Part shown: one piece after another, positions 1 to 6,592 of the stretch
Numbering within the stretch: the stretch's first letter is position 1
Layout: every line of letters begins with the position of its first letter
Source: Candidatus Hydrogenedentota bacterium
Lineage (GTDB): Bacteria > Hydrogenedentota > Hydrogenedentia > Hydrogenedentales > SLHB01
DNA: 12,143 bases
NCBI GenBank assembly: GCA_013349485.1
Contig: DUZM01000082.1
Location: 1 to 12,143 of the forward strand
Reading direction: 5' to 3'
Translations under genes and position numbers: made by a program
The notes under the pieces: model-generated
The model's input: the letters and a program-made list of their open reading frames with translations, nothing else
What the model was told of the DNA's origin: nothing
Database searches by the model: none

Positions 1-34
1 AGCCTTGCTTGACCAGCTCGAGAGCGCTGAATAG
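1..34 (+). CDS. 3' end of an upstream Ig/TPR-like secreted protein gene (partial)
   Basis: The first bases read, in the frame starting at base 2, ALLDQLESAE followed by a TAG stop at 32-34. This is identical to the C-terminus of the Ig/TPR-like protein encoded at 3343-4311. The window therefore opens in the last ten codons of another copy of that gene, or of a copy sharing its 3' end. Nothing about the rest of that gene can be seen here. The stop lies 2 bases before the GTG that opens the following metzincin gene, the same arrangement as at 4309-4314. Confidence 0.7.
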   Translation, partial: ALLDQLESAE

Positions 35-101
35 CAGTGCCGCCCGGCGATAACTACCGGGTGACCGCCTGCGCGAACGTGGATACGCTCGCCGCGATGA
101 C
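1..101 (+). repeat. 101-bp perfect direct repeat, copy 1 (copy 2 at 4278-4378)
   Basis: Bases 1-101 are identical to 4278-4378. The first mismatch is at 102 (g) versus 4379 (c), after which the copies are still clearly related but diverge. The repeat covers the last codons of an Ig/TPR gene and the first ~22 codons of a metzincin gene. Because it begins at the first base of the window, its true left end is unknown. It may mark a tandem duplication, recent gene conversion, or a sequence end created by assembly at a repeat. Confidence 0.95.
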
Positions 102-1293
102 GTGGGCCGAAGCCAACGTCGGCGACGCCCCGAAGTACGGCCAAACCACCGAACTCCTCACCGTCTGGCGCAAACTCTGGGTCGCGTTTGATATGATGGA
201 GGCGCCGCCGGCGTCGGAGATGTTCGGCGAGGTGCACGGCGTGATCCAGGCCAAGGATGCTACATGGATTTCTGCGACGGGAGACCCCGGTTGGCGCGCC
301 GACTGTCTTGTGGGCGGCGTGCTCGACTTGGACAGCACTTCGGCTGAGGCCGACGTGGATTATGTGCACGATGTTTCCTGGGAACTCCAGTCCAACGGGA
401 GTGCTACCGCCTTTGTCTGGTGGCGGGATCGCTACGAGGAGGACAAGGTCGACAACGACGGCGACGGCCTCATAGACGAGGAGGATGAGGGAACGCATGA
501 TATGGACAATGACGACGCCATGGCCGGAGACGATTTCGCCATCGAAACGGACGATGTGAAATGGCGGGACGGACGCAACCCGCCGGATCATGGCGCCATC
601 ATCGCCGAACTCAACAACACGTACTTCTCGCCCGCGGCAAACCACAATACCTTCATCATTTGCGAGGAACTGACCGCCGAGAAAGGCAACGAATTCGCTT
701 GGCAAAGAAACACCGGCGACGATATAGGCGCTTACCCCGATTCGTTCGTGGACGGTGATGCGTCTTTCTGAACCGTGTGTGTTGGCTGGGCCTATGACTG
801 CACGGATCGGTACAATTCCAATCATCCGGAGGCCGAGATATATTGCTGGGCCGGGGACAACGACCCAGAGTGCGAAGGGGTCCAATGCGAAGACTCCGGC
901 GGTTTTGGCGGCGTAGTGGAATGGATCCCTGGCGATAGGTGCCTGATCTTCATCGAAACGATTCACGAATGGGGCTATGATGAGGTGGCCGACGTCAGCA
1001 GCGTTGTGGCACATGAGATTGGGCATCTACTTGGACTTGAACACGCAAAATACGACGGCTATGACAACTGGACCCCCGGCGAGCATCCGTGGGACGCCCC
1101 CGAGTTCCCGACTGCCGCCGATTTCCCCGAATCGGAGAAGGGGATTATGGGCTGGGCGTGCCCATGGAAAGCTGAGGCGACATCGCAAGCATGGGGCAAG
1201 GTAGTGCCTGCGCGCCCCCGCAAGTTCACGGAATACGATATTGCAGATATCAGGCAGAACGTTGATCCTCCGTGGCCTCCGTGGGGCCCCTGA
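37..1293 (+). pseudogene. Metzincin-type zinc metalloprotease, copy 1, interrupted by an in-frame TGA
   Basis: A predicted secreted zinc peptidase. The reading frame opens at GTG 37 (PPGDNYRVTACANVDTL), contains the motif TVWRKL, and has a calcium-binding-type acidic loop DNDGDGLIDEEDE at 451-489. The frame is broken by TGA at 769-771 and continues unchanged to the TGA at 1291-1293. The second half carries the complete metzincin zinc site HEIGHLLGLEH (1012-1044) and a probable Met-turn GIMG (1141-1152). Aligned with copy 2, the TGA replaces a tryptophan: SF-stop-TVCVGWAY here against AYWTAYIQTAY there. A single TGG to TGA change is thus the simplest explanation. No signal peptide is visible at GTG 37, so the true N-terminus also seems to be missing. 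A GTG at 775 could restart the catalytic half alone. Family call is confident; functionality is doubtful. Confidence 0.8.
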
Positions 1294-1446
1294 TTCAGTC
1301 GTAGATGATTGCGCAGAGGGTGCGTTTGTGACCATGCTGTTCGGAAGGCGAACCTGGGCCCGGGGCATGGCGTATTGTTCGGAAGTCAAATGATGGCGTC
1401 TTGCCGCAGTGCGGAACACAAGTGCAGACCATGGGAGGTCCTTGCA

Positions 1447-2445
1447 ATGCTGAGAAAGTGGTCAATAGTCTTAGTCCTACTTGGTTTTGGAGCGGCTTAC
1501 GCCGCGGACGAGGATATTCAGCTTGACTTGGAGTTAACCGCCAACAAGTCGACGTATGTTTTCGGCGAACCGATGATGTTGCGGACGCTTATCCGCAATG
1601 TGGGAACGGAAACATCGCTAAAGGTGAACACGTCGTGGGCGGGCCCAGGCTCTGGCGACTGGGGGTTTTCCTTTCTTGTCGCGAAGGATGACGGCGAGTT
1701 CCATAATTTCCTAGGCGCCCTGCCCTTTGGCGTGGCGACCCCGCCGAGGCAGTTCGAGACCTACGGTGACGACCAGTGTCTGTCCGGGCGGTATCTCACG
1801 CCCAATGAGCCCGTAAGAAGAACGGACATCTTCTTCGTGAGTCCGCCGGGCAGTTACAGGCTCAAAGCGCAGCTTAAGGAGGACGGCGGACGGACGTGGC
1901 AGTCGCAGGAACTCTCGTTGGACGTCATTCCTGTGGCTGGAAACGACAGCATCACGAAGGTCCTCGATGCCGAACGCGTAGGCGCTTTGGGGTGGACCAT
2001 TTGCATTTCCTATCACCACCTGGGCGGGACGGGTTCGGGCACATGGAGCCACTTTCTGCCTGACAGCGATCCCGATCTGTTTTGCGTCCGTGTTCTCGAA
2101 GGATGTCCGGATAGCGTGTTTTGCGAGTATCTTCGGTTCGTGCTGGCAAGGCGGGCGCTATACGAATGTACGTTTCTCCGGCGCCAACACAACCGCGCCA
2201 TTGGGCGTGAGATCGACTACATAACGCCCGTCGAGACATTCTTGCGCGACTATCCTGACTCGTGGCTTATCCCTTGCCTCATCACGGACTTCACGTGGAT
2301 CGACCTTAATCAGCCGGGCAACGACCCAAACGACACCGCTTCATTCTTGGCGCCGTACCTCGATAAAGAAGGCGAACCGGAAGAAGCCCGCTTTGTGCAA
2401 GTGAGGAAAGCCATCGACAAACGCCTCGCCCGGCAAGCGCCTTAG
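1447..2445 (+). CDS. Secreted Ig-like/TPR-like protein, paralog A (332 aa)
   Basis: Not assignable to a named gene. ATG 1447 is preferred over earlier starts because GGGAGG (1433-1438) lies 8 bases upstream and the encoded N-terminus is a classic signal peptide: MLRKWS, a hydrophobic stretch, then a probable cleavage after AYA at about residue 19. Next comes a beta-rich domain of roughly 150 residues (FGEPMMLRTLIRNVGTE ... PPGSYRLKAQL) of the kind seen in Ig-like or BsuPI-like extracytoplasmic domains. The C-terminus is helical, with an EYLRFVLARRAL segment and a repeat-like segment around FLRDYPDSWL. It is paralogous to the gene at 3343-4311: IRNV, the GSYRLK/GEYKVG strand and EYLRFVLARR/QYARFLLAHH all align. 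It directly precedes a metzincin fragment. A periplasmic or surface partner of the protease is possible, but function is unknown. Confidence 0.75.
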   Translation: MLRKWSIVLVLLGFGAAYAADEDIQLDLELTANKSTYVFGEPMMLRTLIRNVGTETSLKVNTSWAGPGSGDWGFSFLVAKDDGEFHNFLGALPFGVATPPRQFETYGDDQCLSGRYLTPNEPVRRTDIFFVSPPGSYRLKAQLKEDGGRTWQSQELSLDVIPVAGNDSITKVLDAERVGALGWTICISYHHLGGTGSGTWSHFLPDSDPDLFCVRVLEGCPDSVFCEYLRFVLARRALYECTFLRRQHNRAIGREIDYITPVETFLRDYPDSWLIPCLITDFTWIDLNQPGNDPNDTASFLAPYLDKEGEPEEARFVQVRKAIDKRLARQAP

Positions 2446-2457
2446 CCGGAACCGCGC

Positions 2458-3252
2458 GATGTTGCACGTCCGCCCGACGGCCCGCCGCCGCAACACTTGT
2501 TCGGGACGTTTACTGGTCAGGCGACAGACGTGTCGTTCGATGAACTCATCCATCAGGGCCAAGACTGGCGGCCATTTAATCAACTGTCCGGCGCTTTGCT
2601 GGATCCGGATAAGGATGACGCGTTTCCTGAAGCCTTCGAGATATATGCCAGCACTATCCTCAGCGTCGCCGTCACCGAGGGAAACATGGCGCAACACTGG
2701 CAGCTTGGCGATTGGTATAGTATCGCCACGGATGATGTCGATCCGGGTGGGTCGTTGCCGCAGCCGCCGACATCGGTGTTGGTGAGCGCGTTTCAGGAGT
2801 GCTTCGTGAATGTGGTTTTTGACACCGGCGAAGAGACCACGGATTGCACGTTCGTCCGGAACCTGGAAGGACCTGAGGCCCACGGCGCGGAGTACCGGGG
2901 CGCCATAATCGAGGAACCGGCCTATTGGACGGCGTATATTCAAACGGCATACGAGCCAAATTATCCTTTCGATGGCGACCCGGACGATGAAGAGAGTCCG
3001 GCCGGCGATAGCACCAAGGAGCCCGGGGTGGAATACGGATATGTTTACTGGGAAGTTGTACGCGATCGGGGCTGGCCGACCTCCGTAACGGCCGATGTTG
3101 TGGCGCATGAGATAGGGCACCACTTTGGACTGGACGACCTCTATGACCAAAGCGACAAGAAGTATATTATGTATTATAAAACCACCGAAGAATGTGAGGG
3201 GAAGTTCAAGCCGGCCAGCAAAGCTTCGATAAGGGGCGTATCCTATCCATAA
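2458..3252 (+). pseudogene. Metzincin-type zinc metalloprotease, copy 2, N-terminally truncated
   Basis: A third of the family is missing from the front. Homology to the other copies starts about 25-30 bases after the stop of the upstream Ig/TPR gene (GPPPQHLFGTFTG here, GPPPPQDLFGTLTG in copy 3), so about 55 residues including PGDNYRV and TVWRKL are absent. The frame is the same as the upstream gene and only its TAG (2443-2445) separates them. The only start candidate near the beginning is TTG 2497, which falls inside the conserved LFGT motif and is unlikely to be native. The rest is intact: AYWTAYIQTAY, an acidic DGDPDDEE stretch, and the zinc site HEIGHHFGLDD (3106-3138), with Asp instead of His as third ligand, then YIMYY as probable Met-turn. 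No signal peptide is present. It could be translated only by readthrough or reinitiation. Confidence 0.75.
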
Positions 3253-3342
3253 GCAGTGGTCTGATGGGCATAGACGATGAGTCCATGTTGCAGATTGGGC
3301 TCAAACAACGGAAGACCTGTGCAGAGCTTGGGAGATAAGGTT

Positions 3343-4311
3343 ATGCGAACGATAACATCCACTCAACGAGCCCAGATTAGAGCCTTGTTGATGGCGGCCG
3401 CCGCTTTTTGTGCGTGCAGCGCATTCGTCTATTGCCCGGCGTACAGTGAGCTTACTCCCGCCGATCAGCTTGAGATGGAGATGACGTTAACTACGCCTCG
3501 ATGCCGCATTCAGGCATTTGAGCCCCTTGTTCTGGACATCAACATCCGAAACGTGTCCGACGCAGAAGCGCGACTCCGCGGCCCTGTATGTACCTGGGGA
3601 CCTCATTTCCGGGTCCACATCTCTCCTGCTGAAGGGGAAGCGTATAAGTACGAATTCCCGAGGTTCGGCCAGTTGTGCGGGCCGCCATCGCCACCGGTTC
3701 CGCTGGGTCCGCAAAGCGTCTTCGCCTACAGGCAAATCCTGTTGCGTTGCGCCGATGGACCCGAAACCTACGCGTTTGCCCTGCCGGGTGAGTACAAGGT
3801 GGGAGTACGTTACGAGCCGCGTACCGGGGCGGTGTTTGAAGCCGCGCCGCTGGTTGTCACCGTCGTCGAGCCGGAGGGCCGCGAGGCGGAAGCGCTCGAG
3901 TTGTGGAAACAAGGTAAGTTTTGGTTCTTGGGCGTTACGCGGCCGAGGCCTGAGCGTGAGAGACTGCGCACCGAGTACGGCGACACGGTTTACGGCCAGT
4001 ACGCGCGGTTCCTGTTGGCGCATCATCAGGCGATACGGCGCCCTGAGTCAAAACCGGAAGGATGGACAGAAAGCGAGTATTTGCGCTATCCATTCGCGGA
4101 ATCAGCTCGACGGTTGCTTGCCTTGCTGCAAGACGCGCCTGATTTCCCCCTTGCCGATCAGTGCATGCTTGACCTCGCCAGCGCCTATCGCTACAGCCAT
4201 AGGCGGCAAGAAGCAGTCGCAGTGCTCGGGGAACTTCTCCAAGACTTTCCGACCAGCCCGACCATTCCCGAGGCCCAAGCCTTGCTTGACCAGCTCGAGA
4301 GCGCTGAATAG
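3343..4311 (+). CDS. Secreted Ig-like/TPR-like protein, paralog B (322 aa)
   Basis: Start ATG 3343 follows GGAG at 3331-3334 with 8-base spacing. The N-terminus is basic (MRTITSTQRAQIR), then hydrophobic (LLMAAAAFCACSAFVY) with probable signal peptidase I cleavage near AYS; there is no convincing lipobox. Residues ~40-180 form a beta-rich domain (FEPLVLDINIRNVSDAE ... LPGEYKVGVRYEP). The C-terminal ~120 residues are helical with a TPR-like pair (ESARRLLALLQDAP, ADQCMLDLASAYR, EAVAVLGELLQDFP). It is a clear but diverged paralog of 1447-2445. Its stop is 2 bases before GTG 4314 of metzincin copy 3, so the two were probably cotranscribed. Its last ten codons are repeated at the window start. The beta domain resembles proteinase-inhibitor-type (BsuPI-like) folds in layout, but that is a guess without a profile search. 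Confidence 0.75.
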   Translation: MRTITSTQRAQIRALLMAAAAFCACSAFVYCPAYSELTPADQLEMEMTLTTPRCRIQAFEPLVLDINIRNVSDAEARLRGPVCTWGPHFRVHISPAEGEAYKYEFPRFGQLCGPPSPPVPLGPQSVFAYRQILLRCADGPETYAFALPGEYKVGVRYEPRTGAVFEAAPLVVTVVEPEGREAEALELWKQGKFWFLGVTRPRPERERLRTEYGDTVYGQYARFLLAHHQAIRRPESKPEGWTESEYLRYPFAESARRLLALLQDAPDFPLADQCMLDLASAYRYSHRRQEAVAVLGELLQDFPTSPTIPEAQALLDQLESAE

Positions 4312-4378
4312 CAGTGCCGCCCGGCGATAACTACCGGGTGACCGCCTGCGCGAACGTGGATACGCTCGCCGCGATGAC
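4278..4378 (+). repeat. 101-bp perfect direct repeat, copy 2
   Basis: Identical to bases 1-101. It spans the end of the Ig/TPR paralog B gene and the start of metzincin copy 3. Beyond 4378 similarity to copy 1 continues for about 100 bases at a lower level (for example PKYGQTTELLTVWRKL is kept in both), so the two modules share ancestry and the perfect block is more recent or homogenised. Confidence 0.95.
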
Positions 4379-4670
4379 CTGGGCACAGGCCAATGCGGGC
4401 GGCGCGCCGAAGTACGGCCAAACGACCGAACTCCTCACCGTCTGGCGGAAACTGCACGTCGAATGCGACTCGATGGGCGCACCGGGCGGCCCGCCCCCGC
4501 CACAGGATCTGTTCGGGACGCTGACCGGCGTCAACGATTACCTTTATGACCAGATATTGTTTGACCACGATGCAAACTGGCTTCCGTTCATGCAATTAGT
4601 CGGCTCTGAGGTCGATCCAAATATTGCGGACGGCGAGAATGAGGCGTTCGTGGTCACAGAAACGGCCAAC
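4314..4670 (+). pseudogene. Metzincin family protein, copy 3, N-terminal domain only
   Basis: The frame opens at GTG 4314 (PPGDNYRVTACANVDTLAAM) and carries the N-terminal domain shared with copy 1 (TVWRKLHVECDSMGAP) and the next segment shared with copy 2 (GPPPPQDLFGTLTG ... DHDANWLPFMQLVGSEVDPN). Family similarity fades after about GENEAFVV near 4650. The zinc motif HExxH and everything after it are missing. The open frame runs on to about 4979, but beyond ~4670 it is out of frame over a purA remnant, so those residues are not native protein. It has no signal peptide and no catalytic domain and should be inactive. The 3' limit given is approximate. Confidence 0.75.
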
Positions 4671-4672
4671 AG

Positions 4673-4924
4673 ACGCGTGATTTCCCGGTGTCGGCGCATC
4701 TTGATGAGGCCAAGGCCGTCTACGAGATCCTTCCGGGTTGGCGGTGCGACATTTCTGTTGTGCGTTGTTTCGGCGATCTGCCTGCGGAAGCCCAAGGTTA
4801 CGTTCTGCGCATCGAGCAACTGCTGGGGTTGCGGGTGGGCTGGGTGTCGGTCGGCCCGCACCGGGAGGCGGCCTTTAGGCGCAACGGCGTACCCTCCGGG
4901 CCGTGCATTGCGGCGGCCCAATGA
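4673..4924 (+). pseudogene. purA: 3' remnant of purA (adenylosuccinate synthetase, last ~83 residues)
   Basis: PurA makes adenylosuccinate from IMP, aspartate and GTP in AMP biosynthesis and is normally about 420-440 residues. Only the C-terminal end is here. The frame reads TRDFPVSAHLDEAKAVYEIL, then PGWRCDIS, DLPAEAQGYVLRIEQLLG and VSVGPHRE, matching the family's closing segment (YE-LPGW-DI, DLP, A-Y---IE---G, VSVGP-R). The tail after VSVGPHRE is about 18 residues longer than I would expect. All N-terminal GTP- and IMP-binding parts are absent, because the sequence upstream switches to metzincin copy 3 in another frame between about 4645 and 4672. The stop TGA (4922-4924) overlaps an ATG at 4921. 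It is a non-functional fragment unless the join is an assembly error. Confidence 0.8.
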
Positions 4925-5088
4925 GCGCTTGGTTTATCGAGGTGCAACGCAGGGATCCCTGGACTGCGCTTCGATTTGAGTGTATACTCCTTTTCTTTAT
5001 GGCACTTCCGTTTCTGGTTGTGCTTCTTGCCATTGGGGACGCTGACGCGCCGGTACTTCCACAAAACGGGGAAAGGAACAGACATTGA
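4921..5088 (+). CDS. Possible 55-aa membrane protein bridging purA remnant and aminotransferase gene
   Basis: A short open frame starts at ATG 4921, overlapping the purA stop as ATGA, and ends with TGA 5086-5088, overlapping the TTG start of the aminotransferase as TTGA. The product would have one hydrophobic span (ILLFFMALPFLVVLLAIGD) and a polar C-terminus. The chained overlaps suggest translational coupling. However, no good SD precedes the ATG, a promoter-like sequence lies inside the frame (4960-4988), and I recognise no family. It may be a chance open frame. Confidence 0.25.
   Translation: MSAWFIEVQRRDPWTALRFECILLFFMALPFLVVLLAIGDADAPVLPQNGERNRH
4960..4988 (+). promoter_or_regulatory. 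Putative sigma70 promoter for the aminotransferase gene
   Basis: The -35-like TGGACT (4960-4965, 4 of 6 consensus bases) and -10-like TATACT (4983-4988, 5 of 6) are separated by 17 bases. Transcription would begin near 4995, giving a leader of about 90 bases to TTG 5085. It sits inside the doubtful small ORF 4921-5088. Moderate to weak call. Confidence 0.35.
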
Positions 5089-6314
5089 CGAAGCACGGGC
5101 AAGCGACACAGAACCTTGCGTTGTTGGGCGGCGAGCCGATTGTGAAGGAGCCATTGGCGATTCCGCCATTTCCGCCGCGGCGCGAGGAAATTGGCGAACG
5201 GCTCAAGGAATTATACCTTGGGGGCAACTGGTCTTTTAGCGGCACTGCGGAACTCGAGTTTGCGCGCGCGTTCGCCGCGTATCACGACGCCAAACACGGG
5301 GTTTTCATGGCCAACGGGTCGGTCACGCTGGAGGCGGCGCTCGCGGCTCACGGCATCGGCGCGGGCGACGAGGTAATCGTGCCGGCGTTGACGTGGATTG
5401 CAACGGCCGCGTCGGCGCTTCATTTGGGGGCTACCCCTGTATTTGTGGACATCGAGCCGGACACCCTTTGCCTGGATCCGGGCGGCTTCGAGGCGGCGGT
5501 CACGGCGCGGACGCGGGCCGTCATTCCCGTGCACCTCTATGGTTCGATGGCGGATTTGGACGTCATTCTAGCGGTCGCGGCGAAGCACCAGGTGGTCGTG
5601 ATCGAGGATTGCGCGCATGCACACGGGGGGAAATGGAATGGTCGCGGCGTGGGAAGCTGGGGGCACGTGGGCTCGTTCAGTTTCCAACAGAGCAAGCCGA
5701 TGACAAGCGGCGAGGGCGGAATCTGCATCACGAATGACGATGAAATTGCCGATCGCTTGCATCGGGTACGGAACTGCGGGCGGGCCATGCCCGGACGACC
5801 TGAGAGCCCGCCGCCCGAAGGCCTTCTTTGCCATAACTTTCGCGGGACCGAGTTTCAGGCGCTTATTCTCCATGGCCAACTCGACGGGATGGACGCGTTG
5901 CTCGCGAGGTACAACGAGAACGCGGCGCGACTTGAGCGGCGCCTGGCTGCCGTTGCCGGCCTGCGCGTGCAGGCCAGAGGACGGCGTGCGGGGCCCCAGA
6001 GCTACTATTGCTGGGCCGTTATCCTCGAGGGTCGGCTCGAGGCCGTGCCCGTCGAGCGCTTCATCGAGGCGCTAGCGGCCGAAGGAGCGCCGTGTTTTGG
6101 CGTGACGTACGGGCCGGTGTATGCGTCGCCGTTGTGGAACGTCCCGGAGCGGGGCTATCGGATCGCACACGGGGGCTGCCCCGTTGCAGAAGGTATCGGC
6201 ACGAAGCACACCTTGACGGCGTGGCATCCTTTCCTTGGCGCGACGCGAGAAACCATCGACCTCATCGGCGACGCACTGGCCAAGGTTGCCAACAACGCCG
6301 AGGCGCTTGTATGA
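5085..6314 (+). CDS. DegT/DnrJ/EryC1/StrS-family PLP-dependent aminotransferase (409 aa)
   Basis: A pyridoxal-phosphate enzyme of the sugar aminotransferase family, which transfers an amino group, usually from Glu or Gln, to a keto-sugar or keto-cyclitol. TTG 5085 is chosen because GAAAGGAA (5071-5078) lies 6 bases upstream and no suitable ATG precedes the conserved region. Visible family landmarks are the cofactor loop MANGSVTLEAAL (residues 75-86), DEVIVPALTWIATA, VDIEPDTL, IEDCAHAHGG with the pyridine-contacting Asp175, and the Schiff-base lysine Lys204 in SFSFQQSKPMTSGEGG. The QQSK-M-T-GEGG form is typical of the branch containing scyllo-inosose and related cyclitol aminotransferases, but the substrate cannot be fixed. 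Length is about normal. It is followed by a small membrane protein and a sugar-isomerase-like protein, suggesting a sugar or cyclitol role. Confidence 0.93.
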   Translation: MTKHGQATQNLALLGGEPIVKEPLAIPPFPPRREEIGERLKELYLGGNWSFSGTAELEFARAFAAYHDAKHGVFMANGSVTLEAALAAHGIGAGDEVIVPALTWIATAASALHLGATPVFVDIEPDTLCLDPGGFEAAVTARTRAVIPVHLYGSMADLDVILAVAAKHQVVVIEDCAHAHGGKWNGRGVGSWGHVGSFSFQQSKPMTSGEGGICITNDDEIADRLHRVRNCGRAMPGRPESPPPEGLLCHNFRGTEFQALILHGQLDGMDALLARYNENAARLERRLAAVAGLRVQARGRRAGPQSYYCWAVILEGRLEAVPVERFIEALAAEGAPCFGVTYGPVYASPLWNVPERGYRIAHGGCPVAEGIGTKHTLTAWHPFLGATRETIDLIGDALAKVANNAEALV

Positions 6315-6440
6315 CGGCGCCAACGCGGCGTTTGCCTACCGACTGCTGCGGAACGGCTACGCATTTGCGCGCGTGGCCCGGCAGCGTGGTATCATTGGTG
6401 TTCGTCGCCGGGCTGTGGGGTTGTCAGGAGAGAGAACGCG

Positions 6441-6590
6441 ATGGTGGGTTACTTTGCTTTTATGGCGCTGGTGATCGTGTCGCTTGTGCTGTGGGGCGTT
6501 GTGGGGTTGCGGGATGACGGGGGGAAGGGCGGCGAGGGGGGCCGGGCTGACGCGGAGGTCGCCGATCGGGAATCGCAGCGAAAGGAATGA
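6441..6590 (+). CDS. 49-aa single-pass membrane microprotein
   Basis: ATG 6441 follows AGGAG at 6426-6430 within a purine-rich stretch, and the frame ends with TGA 6588-6590. The product begins MVGYFAFMALVIVSLVLWGV, a single transmembrane helix, followed by a charged, glycine-rich tail (DDGGKGGEGG, then ADRESQRKE). The stop overlaps an in-frame ATG (6587) of the next gene, and that gene's preferred ATG 6593 is 2 bases downstream, so the two are probably coupled. It lies in the same direction as the aminotransferase gene, 126 bases after it. I know no family for it; a membrane anchor or small regulator are both possible. A competing frame from 6311 overlaps it but lacks comparable support. Confidence 0.6.
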   Translation: MVGYFAFMALVIVSLVLWGVVGLRDDGGKGGEGGRADAEVADRESQRKE

Positions 6591-6592
6591 GC

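Noticed and set aside
769..771. UGA recoded as tryptophan (or selenocysteine)
   Set aside because: TGA ends other genes in the window (for example 1291-1293 and 6312-6314), and no selenocysteine-type hairpin was apparent after it; nonsense mutation is simpler.
1337..1351. GTTCG-GAAGG-CGAAC hairpin before Ig/TPR gene A
   Set aside because: Five-base stem with no T-run and no clear relation to a promoter or RBS; likely chance.
2341..3150. Minus-strand open frame of 269 codons
   Set aside because: Opposite metzincin copy 2, whose zinc motif and paralogy are clear; no domain seen in the minus product.
3518..4330. Second plus-strand frame inside Ig/TPR paralog B
   Set aside because: Alternative frame of a gene with signal peptide, SD and paralog; product is Ser/Arg/Pro-rich with no family features.
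1..4670. Insertion sequence or transposon as cause of the array
   Set aside because: No transposase, terminal inverted repeats or target-site duplications were seen; unequal recombination between modules is enough to explain it.
6311..6517. 68-codon frame starting at ATG 6311 with a lipobox-like LWGC
   Set aside because: It overlaps the 49-aa membrane gene; its second half is an out-of-frame reading of that gene's helix, and it has no SD of its own. Kept only as a remote alternative.
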